From Acidimicrobiia bacterium UBA4744 (lineage in GTDB: Bacteria; Actinomycetota; Acidimicrobiia; Spongiisociales; UBA4744), in NCBI GenBank assembly GCA_002403855.1, contig DHIO01000042.1, positions 139 to 39,467 on the forward strand: 39,329 nucleotides of DNA, read 5' to 3'. The notes beneath the pieces were generated by a model, which had not been told where the DNA came from, ran no database searches, and saw only the letters and a list, made by a program, of their open reading frames with translations. The stretch's first letter is position 1. The number at the start of each line of letters is the position of its first letter. Positions 33,001 through 39,329 of this stretch are shown one piece after another. A program made the translations under genes and the position numbers.

Positions 33001-33840
33001 TCAATCGACGCAGACCGTCAGACCGACCCGCCCGGGAACGAGCTCGAATTCGAGCTCGTGGCTCTTTCTGATCTCTGTCATCACCCGATCCAGCATCTCG
33101 TCAGAATGGCCCGGATCGTGATGGAACGTGACCAGCTTCTTCACACGGGAGAGGCGAGCGAAAGCAAGGGCGTGTTCGAAGGTGCTGTGTCCCCACCCCA
33201 CCCTGCTCTGATACTCCTCGCCGGTGTACTGGGCATCGTGGATCAACACGTCGGCTCCTCGAGCCAGATCACACCCCGAGGTCCACTCGGGAGCGTCGGG
33301 AAAGACCACGGCACCGAGCGCCGGTTCGTGGTCGGGCAGGTAGGCAAGGACACACTCCGACGAATCGATACGAAACCCGAGGGTCGGTCCGGGGTGGGTG
33401 ATCAGGTCGGCTCGCACCGAGAGACCCCCCAGCGTGAACGAGGCCGGAGGACGGATCTCGTGCAGTGTGACGCCGGGGAGGTCGCGCAACATCACCGGGA
33501 ACAGCGGCGGTGACAGGTACCGGGTCAGCCGCTCGTGCAGACCGATGGTCGTGGAGCCCGGACCCCATATGTGGACCTCGACGGACGGATCGAAGAGAGG
33601 CGCAAAGAAACCGAGGCCTTGGATGTGATCCATGTGCAGGTGGGTGAGGAGAATGTCGATGCGGGCGGGGCTCCCCGCCAGTTGAACTCCGATCGGCCTG
33701 ATTCCCGAGCCGGCATCGAGGATCACCACCTCGCCTGTTGCACCGCGAACCTCGACGGCTGCCGTGTCGCCACCGTACCGGACGGTGTCGGGCCCACCGC
33801 TGGCCAGCGATCCCCGCGTGCCCCACAAGGTGGCCTTCAC
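33001..33840 (-). CDS. Metallo-beta-lactamase-fold hydrolase, copy 1
   Basis: The 279-aa protein has the binuclear metal site of the MBL fold: HLHMDH (H67, H69, D71, H72), H149 (THPG), an Asp in YLPDHE (D170) and H241 (FHHDP). The start WGTRGS and the motif LIHDAQYTxEEY are shared with the paralogue at 36200. This PhnP/RNase Z-like group includes class II-type cyclic nucleotide phosphodiesterases, but assignments in it are often only by fold. Position between a PAS protein and an adenylyl cyclase-like gene favours a phosphodiesterase role, as inference. GTG 33840 overlaps the upstream stop as GTGA. The longer upstream frame overlaps the PAS gene and is rejected. Confidence 0.85.
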   Translation of the reverse strand: MKATLWGTRGSLASGGPDTVRYGGDTAAVEVRGATGEVVILDAGSGIRPIGVQLAGSPARIDILLTHLHMDHIQGLGFFAPLFDPSVEVHIWGPGSTTIGLHERLTRYLSPPLFPVMLRDLPGVTLHEIRPPASFTLGGLSVRADLITHPGPTLGFRIDSSECVLAYLPDHEPALGAVVFPDAPEWTSGCDLARGADVLIHDAQYTGEEYQSRVGWGHSTFEHALAFARLSRVKKLVTFHHDPGHSDEMLDRVMTEIRKSHELEFELVPGRVGLTVCVD

Positions 33841-34232
33841 GAGTCGGGGTTCTCCCAGAACATGGCAACAGCGCCTAGATGCCGGGCGCCTTGGCCCTCC
33901 ACCGGAAAGGCAGTAACGGCCAGGGTTCGCCACACTCCGTCAAAACCCATTACCCGAACGGTTGCGTGGTTGGGTATTCGTTGCTGCAGCGCAACCACTA
34001 CCGGCAGCTTCTCGTTGGGGAATGGAGCTCCGTCGACGGCCGTGGTCTGAAAGTACTCGGCGAGCTGATCGGCATGGATCTCTCCGGCTTCTTCGAAGCG
34101 AACACCCAGCAGACCTTCCGCCGGCTCGTTGTAGTAGAGAAGGTTGCCCCGACCGTCCATCAGCCAGACGGGAAGCGTGAGATAACCGGCCCACTGCTTC
34201 AGCAAGATCAGCTCTACCGGCTGCTGTGCCAT
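33837..34232 (-). CDS. Stand-alone PAS-domain protein
   Basis: The 131-aa protein consists essentially of one PAS domain: LPVWLMDGRGNLLYYNEPAEGLLG is the N-terminal PAS strand pair and helix (described here by its key residues W, D, N and E), and the end is RTLAVTAFPVEG followed by LGAVAMFW. There is no kinase, cyclase or DNA-binding domain, so it must act through partner contacts. AAGGGGAG precedes ATG 34232. It lies third in the five-gene array and is translationally coupled to MBL copy 1. It could be a ligand or redox sensor for the cyclase or for MBL copy 1. Confidence 0.82.
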   Translation of the reverse strand: MAQQPVELILLKQWAGYLTLPVWLMDGRGNLLYYNEPAEGLLGVRFEEAGEIHADQLAEYFQTTAVDGAPFPNEKLPVVVALQQRIPNHATVRVMGFDGVWRTLAVTAFPVEGQGARHLGAVAMFWENPDS

Positions 34233-34314
34233 CTCGTCTCCCCTTCTGTGAGTCCCCAATCATGACCCATATGGAGGGTCTTCGCACCCTGTTGTCGGAT
34301 TCCGCCGTACCCGA

Positions 34315-36147
34315 TCAGATGCCGAGACGTTCCAGCCCTCCCTCTTCCAGGACCTGCACTGCCTGCCGGTAGCCGGCATCGATCAGCTGATCGCAGGCAG
34401 AGAAGTCAAGAAGGCCGGCGTCCTCGACCGGCGGACGAAACACCAGGTCGGCTTGTTGTTCCATCGCTCTCGAGGACAGCACACTCCCCACTTCCGTCGT
34501 GCGAAGCAGGACGTCGATGATGCCGGGCAACGCCAGCGTGTCGGCCAGGGGGTTGAGTCTTCGTCCGTACACCTTCCACCCGGAAAGCATGCCGTGGTGA
34601 GGCAGATCCGCCGAACGCAGGGAGAACTCGCCTCGCAGGTTGACGGCCAGGACCGGGCCTCCTCCATTCATCGGCTTGATGACGTCGACCGGCAGGTTGT
34701 TCATCACCGCCCCGTCGACCAGCACGTCGCCGTCCCCCGAATTGACGGGAGGGAACAAACCGGGAATGGAGATGCTGGCTCGAACCGCCTGCCAGACGGG
34801 ACCGGTGGTGTGCACCTGCGTCCGGCCCTTGGTCAGATTGGAGGACACACAGAAGAAGCGATGCCAGAGATCCTCGATCTGCAGATCGCCGAAACCATCC
34901 TGCAGCATCGATACGATTCGCTTGCCTCCGGTCAGGGCGGCAGCGGGTGCCGTAACGTCCAGCGGACTCCTCCGATCGACGAGGAACTCGTGTGCCGACT
35001 CGCGGACCGTCCCCGCATCATCGCCTCGCGCCCGAGCGGCCGCAATGAGCGCTCCAAAACTGGCCCCTCCCACGACGTCCACCGGTACGGCTGCTTCCTC
35101 CAGAGCCTGCAGAACACCGATATGGGCAAGTCCTCGTGCTCCCCCGCCGCTGAGAACCAATCCGACCGCCCGACCGGAGAGCGACCTGGCCAACCTCCCG
35201 AAGTCCTGCGGTGAACCATCGCGAACGTGGTGATGGGCCCCGAGGTCTCGGCCGACCAGTCGGCGGGCCGTGCCGCTCGGGGTTACCGTCGCGGGCGGAT
35301 GCACGATGGCGAGGTCGGTTCGGATGGATACATCCGACCGATCCTCCGGCAGACCCGATTCCCCAACCGCGAGGGCATCTCCGGCCCGAGCAACCAGGAG
35401 CGTTCGATCCGCCTGCCGAAGACATCTTCTTGTCCAGGGGCTCGGGCGCGGATCTGCGAGATAGATCACCATGTCGTGAGCGGATTCCAGCCGGTTCAGC
35501 CAGGCGGCGACCCCGAGGTCCGCCGCGGACCCCGGAGACGAACCCACATGGTCCCGGCCCAATCCGGCTTCAACGCTCGCCGCCGACACGGTCTTCACGG
35601 AGCCGCAGGTTCTCAACGCAACCTCGAGTTGCTCGGCGAACCCGGACGGGATTCCCCTTCCCGCCGAGAGGATGGCCAGCGAACGCACCCGGCCGACCCC
35701 GGATCTATGGTGGATCGACCGCCCGAGCCGCGCGACGATGAGCCTGGCAATCTGCATGATCACCGCCGGTTCTTCCCGACCGAGTTGATCGAAGTCGTCC
35801 CGTCCGATCTCCAGTAGATACGAGTCCCGGATCGCTTTGACCGTCGCCGAGTGCGGCTCATCGCTGAGGAACGCCATCTCACCCACTACTTCCCCGCCCG
35901 ATATCTCGCCCACTGCGGCCTGCGAACCGTCCGGCTGTTCGGCAAACACCCGGAGCCGTCCGCTCACCAACGCAAAGACGGCATCCCCCGGGCCGCCCTC
36001 GCGCATGAGCGTCGACCCGGCCTGTAGGTGGACGGAAGCAGCCTTCCCGGCCAGAGCCCGCAAACTGGTCTCGGGAAGCCCGGAAAACAGGGGGATTCGG
36101 GACAGTAGATCGTAGGTATCCGCTCGCTCCCCGGCCGGTTCGATCAC
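34315..36147 (-). CDS. Cyclic nucleotide-binding-domain patatin-like phospholipase (NTE family)
   Basis: The 610-aa protein has an N-terminal CNB domain (about 10-140), a middle region (about 150-310) of the kind found in neuropathy target esterase-like proteins, and a C-terminal patatin domain (about 325-600). The patatin has oxyanion GGGARG (334-339), nucleophile GASFG (S363) and DGA (D478), so the Ser-Asp dyad is intact and lysophospholipase activity is likely. In the CNB phosphate-binding cassette (GEMAFLSDEPHSA) the usual Arg of PRSA is His (H99), which may weaken or change ligand binding. GTG 36147 with upstream GGGGGAAGA was chosen; a longer frame would overlap the upstream MBL gene. 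It is the probable effector of the array. Confidence 0.9.
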   Translation of the reverse strand: MIEPAGERADTYDLLSRIPLFSGLPETSLRALAGKAASVHLQAGSTLMREGGPGDAVFALVSGRLRVFAEQPDGSQAAVGEISGGEVVGEMAFLSDEPHSATVKAIRDSYLLEIGRDDFDQLGREEPAVIMQIARLIVARLGRSIHHRSGVGRVRSLAILSAGRGIPSGFAEQLEVALRTCGSVKTVSAASVEAGLGRDHVGSSPGSAADLGVAAWLNRLESAHDMVIYLADPRPSPWTRRCLRQADRTLLVARAGDALAVGESGLPEDRSDVSIRTDLAIVHPPATVTPSGTARRLVGRDLGAHHHVRDGSPQDFGRLARSLSGRAVGLVLSGGGARGLAHIGVLQALEEAAVPVDVVGGASFGALIAAARARGDDAGTVRESAHEFLVDRRSPLDVTAPAAALTGGKRIVSMLQDGFGDLQIEDLWHRFFCVSSNLTKGRTQVHTTGPVWQAVRASISIPGLFPPVNSGDGDVLVDGAVMNNLPVDVIKPMNGGGPVLAVNLRGEFSLRSADLPHHGMLSGWKVYGRRLNPLADTLALPGIIDVLLRTTEVGSVLSSRAMEQQADLVFRPPVEDAGLLDFSACDQLIDAGYRQAVQVLEEGGLERLGI

Positions 36148-36199
36148 TCTTCCCCCTCGTGCGGCATGGAATATAGAGAGCAGCAAACGCGAGTGCCGC

Positions 36200-37030
36200 T
36201 CAGAAGATGATCTGCATTCCTTCGAAGGCTGCTTCGGTGTTCGGGAACTCCCGGCGGGCCATCTCGACAATGGCGTCAATCTGATCGTCCGAGCGGTGCG
36301 GATCGTGACTGACGAGGACCAGGCGCTTGGCTTCCGCTTCTCGTGCCGCCTCCACGGCATGGTGACGGGTGCTGTGCCCCCACCCGAGGTAATGGCTTGG
36401 ATATTCCTCGGGTGTGTACTGGGCGTCGTGGATCAAGACGTCCGCCCCGGCCGCCAGAACACGCAAAGTCTCATCGGCGACCGGATCGCCGCGCTCACAA
36501 TCCGTTGCCAGAACGATGGCCTTGGAGCCGTTGGTGACGCGGTAGGCGGTTACTCCCTGCGGGTGGTGGAGCGCTGCCGCGTCGATAGTCAGCGGTCCGA
36601 TCCCGAACGGTGATTTCGCCACGTCGACGTAGCCCTTGCGAGCTGCGGTTTCGAAAATCGACACCGGGAACCACGGGGGACGCAAAGCCTGCTCTATTGC
36701 CTCCCTGACCCCCATGCCGTCCCAGCTGTGTCCGTAGAACGTGAAACGGTTGCGCTCGTCGTAGAGCGGAGGGAAGAAGAGGATGCCCTGCAGGTGGTCC
36801 CAGTGGTAGTGGGTGAGGAACACATGAAACTCGATACCCTCCGGTGGGACCACCAGGTCTTGCGCCAGGGCACTGATCCCCGTTCCCCCGTCGATAATCA
36901 CCCGTTCACCGGGTCCCGGATCGATATCGACGCAGAGAGTGTGCCCGCCGTACTTGTCGGTCGCCGGACCTGAAACGGGCATAGAGCCTCGGACACCTCG
37001 AAAGGTGAGAACGACCGGCCGATCCGACAT
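36200..37030 (-). CDS. Metallo-beta-lactamase-fold hydrolase, copy 2
   Basis: The 276-aa protein starts at ATG 37030. Its metal site is HYHWDH (H74, H76, D78, H79), H156 (HHPQG), Asp in ATDCERG (D177) and H242 (SHDPH). It shares FRGVRGS-like N-terminal and LIHDAQYTPEEY motifs with copy 1, so the two are paralogues, yet they are well diverged. It is the first gene of the five-gene minus-strand array, 52 bp ahead of the patatin gene. A cyclic nucleotide or other phosphodiester is the guessed substrate. The longer upstream frame, which overlaps the divergent promoter, is not supported. Confidence 0.85.
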   Translation of the reverse strand: MSDRPVVLTFRGVRGSMPVSGPATDKYGGHTLCVDIDPGPGERVIIDGGTGISALAQDLVVPPEGIEFHVFLTHYHWDHLQGILFFPPLYDERNRFTFYGHSWDGMGVREAIEQALRPPWFPVSIFETAARKGYVDVAKSPFGIGPLTIDAAALHHPQGVTAYRVTNGSKAIVLATDCERGDPVADETLRVLAAGADVLIHDAQYTPEEYPSHYLGWGHSTRHHAVEAAREAEAKRLVLVSHDPHRSDDQIDAIVEMARREFPNTEAAFEGMQIIF

Positions 37031-37064
37031 CTCCACATCCCCTCTCCGGGCCGCGGAACGACAC

Positions 37065-37070
37065 ATTATC
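37065..37070 (-). promoter_or_regulatory. -10 box of the five-gene array
   Basis: GATAAT on the minus strand gives a start at about 37058 and a 28-nt leader that contains a GTGGAG ribosome site before ATG 37030. No clear -35 is seen. Confidence 0.4.
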
Positions 37071-37126
37071 CGCTCCCCATACTTTCGTGCATCGATTCTT
37101 GGACTACATCCAGCCGAATTGACCGG

Positions 37127-37132
37127 TATGCT
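37127..37132 (+). promoter_or_regulatory. -10 box for the LtrA-family gene
   Basis: TATGCT preceded by a TTGACC-rich stretch but without a -35 at standard spacing. It lies about 35 bp upstream of GTG 37167, which has AGGGAGG as ribosome site. Confidence 0.3.
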
Positions 37133-37166
37133 CGTCCACCCACCAAGACGACAAGGGAGGCTTGTC

Positions 37167-38369
37167 GTGAAAGTGTCCGCCCTTCGGCCGCCCCGGCTGC
37201 GGACCACCGAAACCGAGGAAGAGCGCAAGGTCACCTGGACCGAGCTCTTCTACGACTTGGTATTCGTCGTGGCCGTTGCCGGGCTGGGCGCCCGCCTGCT
37301 CGAAGACCCGACCATACGCGGAGCAGCAGTGTTCACCGGTCTCTTCGTTCCGTTGTGGTGGGCATGGGCCGGATTCACGTTCTACGCAGATCGCTACGAC
37401 ACCGACGATCTCGGCCAGCGAGTACTGGCGGTGGCTCAGATGGTCACCATCGCCTTGATGGCCGCCAGTGTTTCCGGCGGCAAGACCGATTCGCTGGTTG
37501 CGTTCGCTCTCGCCTATGTGGGGGCCCGGGTGATCCTGATCGTGATGTACCTGCGGGCTCGGCGGCACGTGCCGGAGACACGCCGGCTGGTCGGCGGATA
37601 CGTGCGGGGCATGTCGATCGCCGTTGCGTTCTGGCTGGTATCCGTATTCGTGCCGGAACCGTACCGCTACATCCTCTGGGCCGTCGGACTGTTGATCGAC
37701 TTCTACACCCCCTACCGCCTGCGCCGGATCCAGGCCAAAGTCCCCCTCGACGTTGCCCACCTGCCTGAGCGGTTCGGGCTCTTCACCATCCTGGTGCTGG
37801 GCGAGTCCATCGCCGCGATCGTGGCAGGGCTGAGCCACGAAGGTTGGCTCGCCGCGCCGGTCGTTACGGCAGTGCTCGCCGTGGTGGTGGCGGCCGGACT
37901 GTGGTGGATCTACTTCGACAATCTCGACGGAACCGTGGTACGCCGACGGGCGGGACAGAAGACGGCCTGGAAACCAACGGTCTGGATCTACGGCCACCTT
38001 CCGCTCGTGATCGGGCTGATGGCGACCGCCATCGGTCTGGAGGGCGCCGTGATCGGCGCCGGCGGCCACGATTGGCCGGCCAACGAACGCTGGTTGCTCA
38101 TCGCCGGCGTTGGCGGAGCGCTCATCGGAATGGCCATCATCGAGATTGCCACCGAGCGGTCCGACAACGCCGTTTCCAGACTCAAGGCTCAGTGGCGGGT
38201 TCTCGGGGGTCTATCCGCCGGCGTAATCGGACTGATCGGAGGACTCACCGGAGCACTAGTCACCGTGGTTCTTCTCGCCCTTCTGTGCGCGGTCCAGGTG
38301 GGGGGCGATGTCTGGCTCAACGAACGAGAAGCCGCCAACGCCCAAGGCGTCAACATTCAAGACGGTTGA
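37167..38369 (+). CDS. LtrA-family (low temperature requirement A) membrane protein
   Basis: The 400-aa polytopic membrane protein has about ten to eleven helices. The N-terminal signature TWTELFYDLVFVVAVAGLG and the later ERFGLFTILVLGESIAAIV are diagnostic of the LtrA family (PF06772). The biochemical role is unknown; the founding Listeria member affects growth at low temperature. GTG 37167 follows AGGGAGG by 6 nt, whereas longer in-frame starts would run into the divergent MBL gene. Its 3' end overlaps the convergent response regulator by 13 bp. Confidence 0.92.
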   Translation: MKVSALRPPRLRTTETEEERKVTWTELFYDLVFVVAVAGLGARLLEDPTIRGAAVFTGLFVPLWWAWAGFTFYADRYDTDDLGQRVLAVAQMVTIALMAASVSGGKTDSLVAFALAYVGARVILIVMYLRARRHVPETRRLVGGYVRGMSIAVAFWLVSVFVPEPYRYILWAVGLLIDFYTPYRLRRIQAKVPLDVAHLPERFGLFTILVLGESIAAIVAGLSHEGWLAAPVVTAVLAVVVAAGLWWIYFDNLDGTVVRRRAGQKTAWKPTVWIYGHLPLVIGLMATAIGLEGAVIGAGGHDWPANERWLLIAGVGGALIGMAIIEIATERSDNAVSRLKAQWRVLGGLSAGVIGLIGGLTGALVTVVLLALLCAVQVGGDVWLNEREAANAQGVNIQDG

Positions 38370-38782
38370 CCGTCGTCCGCGGCGCGGTTGCGTTGGGACT
38401 TCTCGACCAGGGCAACGACTTCGCGGCGCAGCCGATCGACATCGTACGGCTTGGCGAGGAAAGCGTCCGGCTGGGTCACAGTAGAAAGCCGTTGGGACTC
38501 CGCCCCCTCGTAGGCGGTTACCACCAGGACCGGGAGATCGGCAGTCCGCGGGTCTTCACGAAGGCGAGCCAGAACATCCCACCCGTGCATCCTGGGTAGC
38601 CGGATGTCGAGTACGGCCGCGTCGAATGGTTCTGCCAGCACCGCTTCCAGCGCACTCGGGCCGTCTTCGCAAGCAACCACCTCGAAGCCGATTCGCTCCA
38701 GGCTCAATACCAGCAGGCGCCGAGGGACGGCTTCGTCCTCAACGACCAGGACCTTGCCTTGCTTGGCATCGGTTTCCGTCAC
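38357..38782 (-). CDS. Single-domain response regulator (CheY-like receiver)
   Basis: The 141-aa protein is one receiver domain: VLVVEDEAVPRR (acidic pair), phospho-acceptor in AAVLDIRLPRMHGWD, Thr in VVTAYEG and Lys in FLAKPYD. A short polar tail follows and no output domain is present. It resembles the receiver at 27171 (LDLALPEVDGWAVL and LDIRLPRMHGWDVL), so both may serve similar orphan-kinase relays. No kinase is adjacent here. Confidence 0.92.
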   Translation of the reverse strand: MTETDAKQGKVLVVEDEAVPRRLLVLSLERIGFEVVACEDGPSALEAVLAEPFDAAVLDIRLPRMHGWDVLARLREDPRTADLPVLVVTAYEGAESQRLSTVTQPDAFLAKPYDVDRLRREVVALVEKSQRNRAADDGQPS

Positions 38783-38882
38783 GTCCTGCCTTCTGCCGGT
38801 CGATCGGGCACGGTCGGCCTCGCCGACACCCCAACCATTCCCATCACCTTAGCCAGCACCTGCCGTTCCCCTGCTCATCGAT

Positions 38883-39329
38883 GTGATCCGAACCGGAGTC
38901 GGCAACGTATTCAAGGTGTTCATGCCCGCCCGCACAGAGATCATCGAAGAGCTGCGCTCTGTCCTGTTTGGATCCGCGCCGATCGCCGACGCGGTGATCC
39001 CGCCTCTCGTGTTCGTCGTCTTCAACGGGCTGGCCGGCCTCCCGGCGGGCGCGGTGCTGGCCGTGCTGTCGGGAGTCGCCATCACTCTCGTACGTCTCTT
39101 TCGTCGGCGGCCGACCCGATTCGCTCTGGCCGGTCTGGGGGGCACCGTCGTGGCTGCAGCTCTGGCCGTGTTCTCGGGTTCGGCGGAGACGTTCTTCGTA
39201 CCCGGCATCATCGGCGGGATCGTGACCGCCTTGGTCGCCGTGCTTTCGACGGTGGCGCGCAAACCTATGGTGGCGTGGACCAGCATGCTGGTCCGGAGAT
39301 GGCCCGCCTCGTGGTACTGGCATGCCCGG
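38883..39329 (+). CDS. DUF3159-family membrane protein (truncated by window edge)
   Basis: The frame is open to the right edge (149 codons visible). The family was recognised from IIEELRSVLFGSAP followed by hydrophobic segments IPPLVFVVFNGLAGL, VAITLVRLFRRRPTRFALAG and ETFFVPGI, as in actinobacterial DUF3159 proteins, which are polytopic and of unknown function. The in-frame stop TAG at 38850 limits the start. GTG 38883 is the first standard start codon; CTG 38871 is also possible. No ribosome site is visible. Confidence 0.75.
   Translation, partial: MIRTGVGNVFKVFMPARTEIIEELRSVLFGSAPIADAVIPPLVFVVFNGLAGLPAGAVLAVLSGVAITLVRLFRRRPTRFALAGLGGTVVAAALAVFSGSAETFFVPGIIGGIVTALVAVLSTVARKPMVAWTSMLVRRWPASWYWHAR

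Noticed and set aside
37104..38069. Minus-strand frame of 321 codons
   Set aside because: Gln, His and Asp-rich antisense shadow of the LtrA-family gene.
38844..39323. Two overlapping minus-strand frames at the right edge
   Set aside because: The plus-strand frame there encodes a recognisable DUF3159 membrane protein; the minus frames are its shadows.

Overview
The window looks like a high-GC actinobacterial chromosome fragment, most probably Acidimicrobiia or another deep-branching class of Actinomycetota. This is inferred from a mycothiol-dependent (MDMPI-type) enzyme, DUF3159 and LtrA membrane proteins, GTG starts, many ATGA/GTGA overlaps and apparent leaderless promoters. No phage, IS element or CRISPR array is visible.

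Layout. 1-9785 (minus): one giant secreted multidomain protein that runs off the left edge (at least 3261 codons). Its start overlaps the stop of a sensor histidine kinase (9782-11296). 11.5-14.4 kb: esterase, two-domain sulfurtransferase and an unrecognised protein. 14.5-15.95 kb: a plasmid-like partition pair (ParA ATPase plus a lysine-rich ribbon-helix-helix partner) with short repeats at both ends. 16.1-20.4 kb: a mycothiol-dependent isomerase-family protein, an unusual endonuclease IV-like/LigD-polymerase fusion, an unrecognised small protein and GpsA. 20.5-21.6 kb: tRNA-Lys followed by a gene-poor patch with a STAS-like remnant, a small RHH regulator and a four-cysteine small protein. 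21.6-23.7 kb: an MMPL/RND exporter. 23.9-27.5 kb: an alpha-oxoamine synthase, a polytopic histidine kinase and, convergent to them, a lone receiver protein. 27.8-29.1 kb: a secreted SdrD-B-like protein with its own promoter and a foldable 5' leader.

29.1-37.0 kb (minus) is the most striking block. It is a five-gene array reading MBL hydrolase, CNB-patatin phospholipase, PAS protein, second MBL hydrolase, and a 1263-aa protein with two class III cyclase domains, an NTPase and a TPR-like tail, arranged like soluble adenylyl cyclase. Together they suggest a cyclic-nucleotide circuit: a cyclase, candidate hydrolases for the messenger, a sensor and a lipid-hydrolysing effector. The CNB domain, however, has His where the phosphate-binding Arg is normally found.

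37.2-39.3 kb: an LtrA-family membrane protein, a single-domain response regulator and a truncated DUF3159 membrane protein at the right edge.
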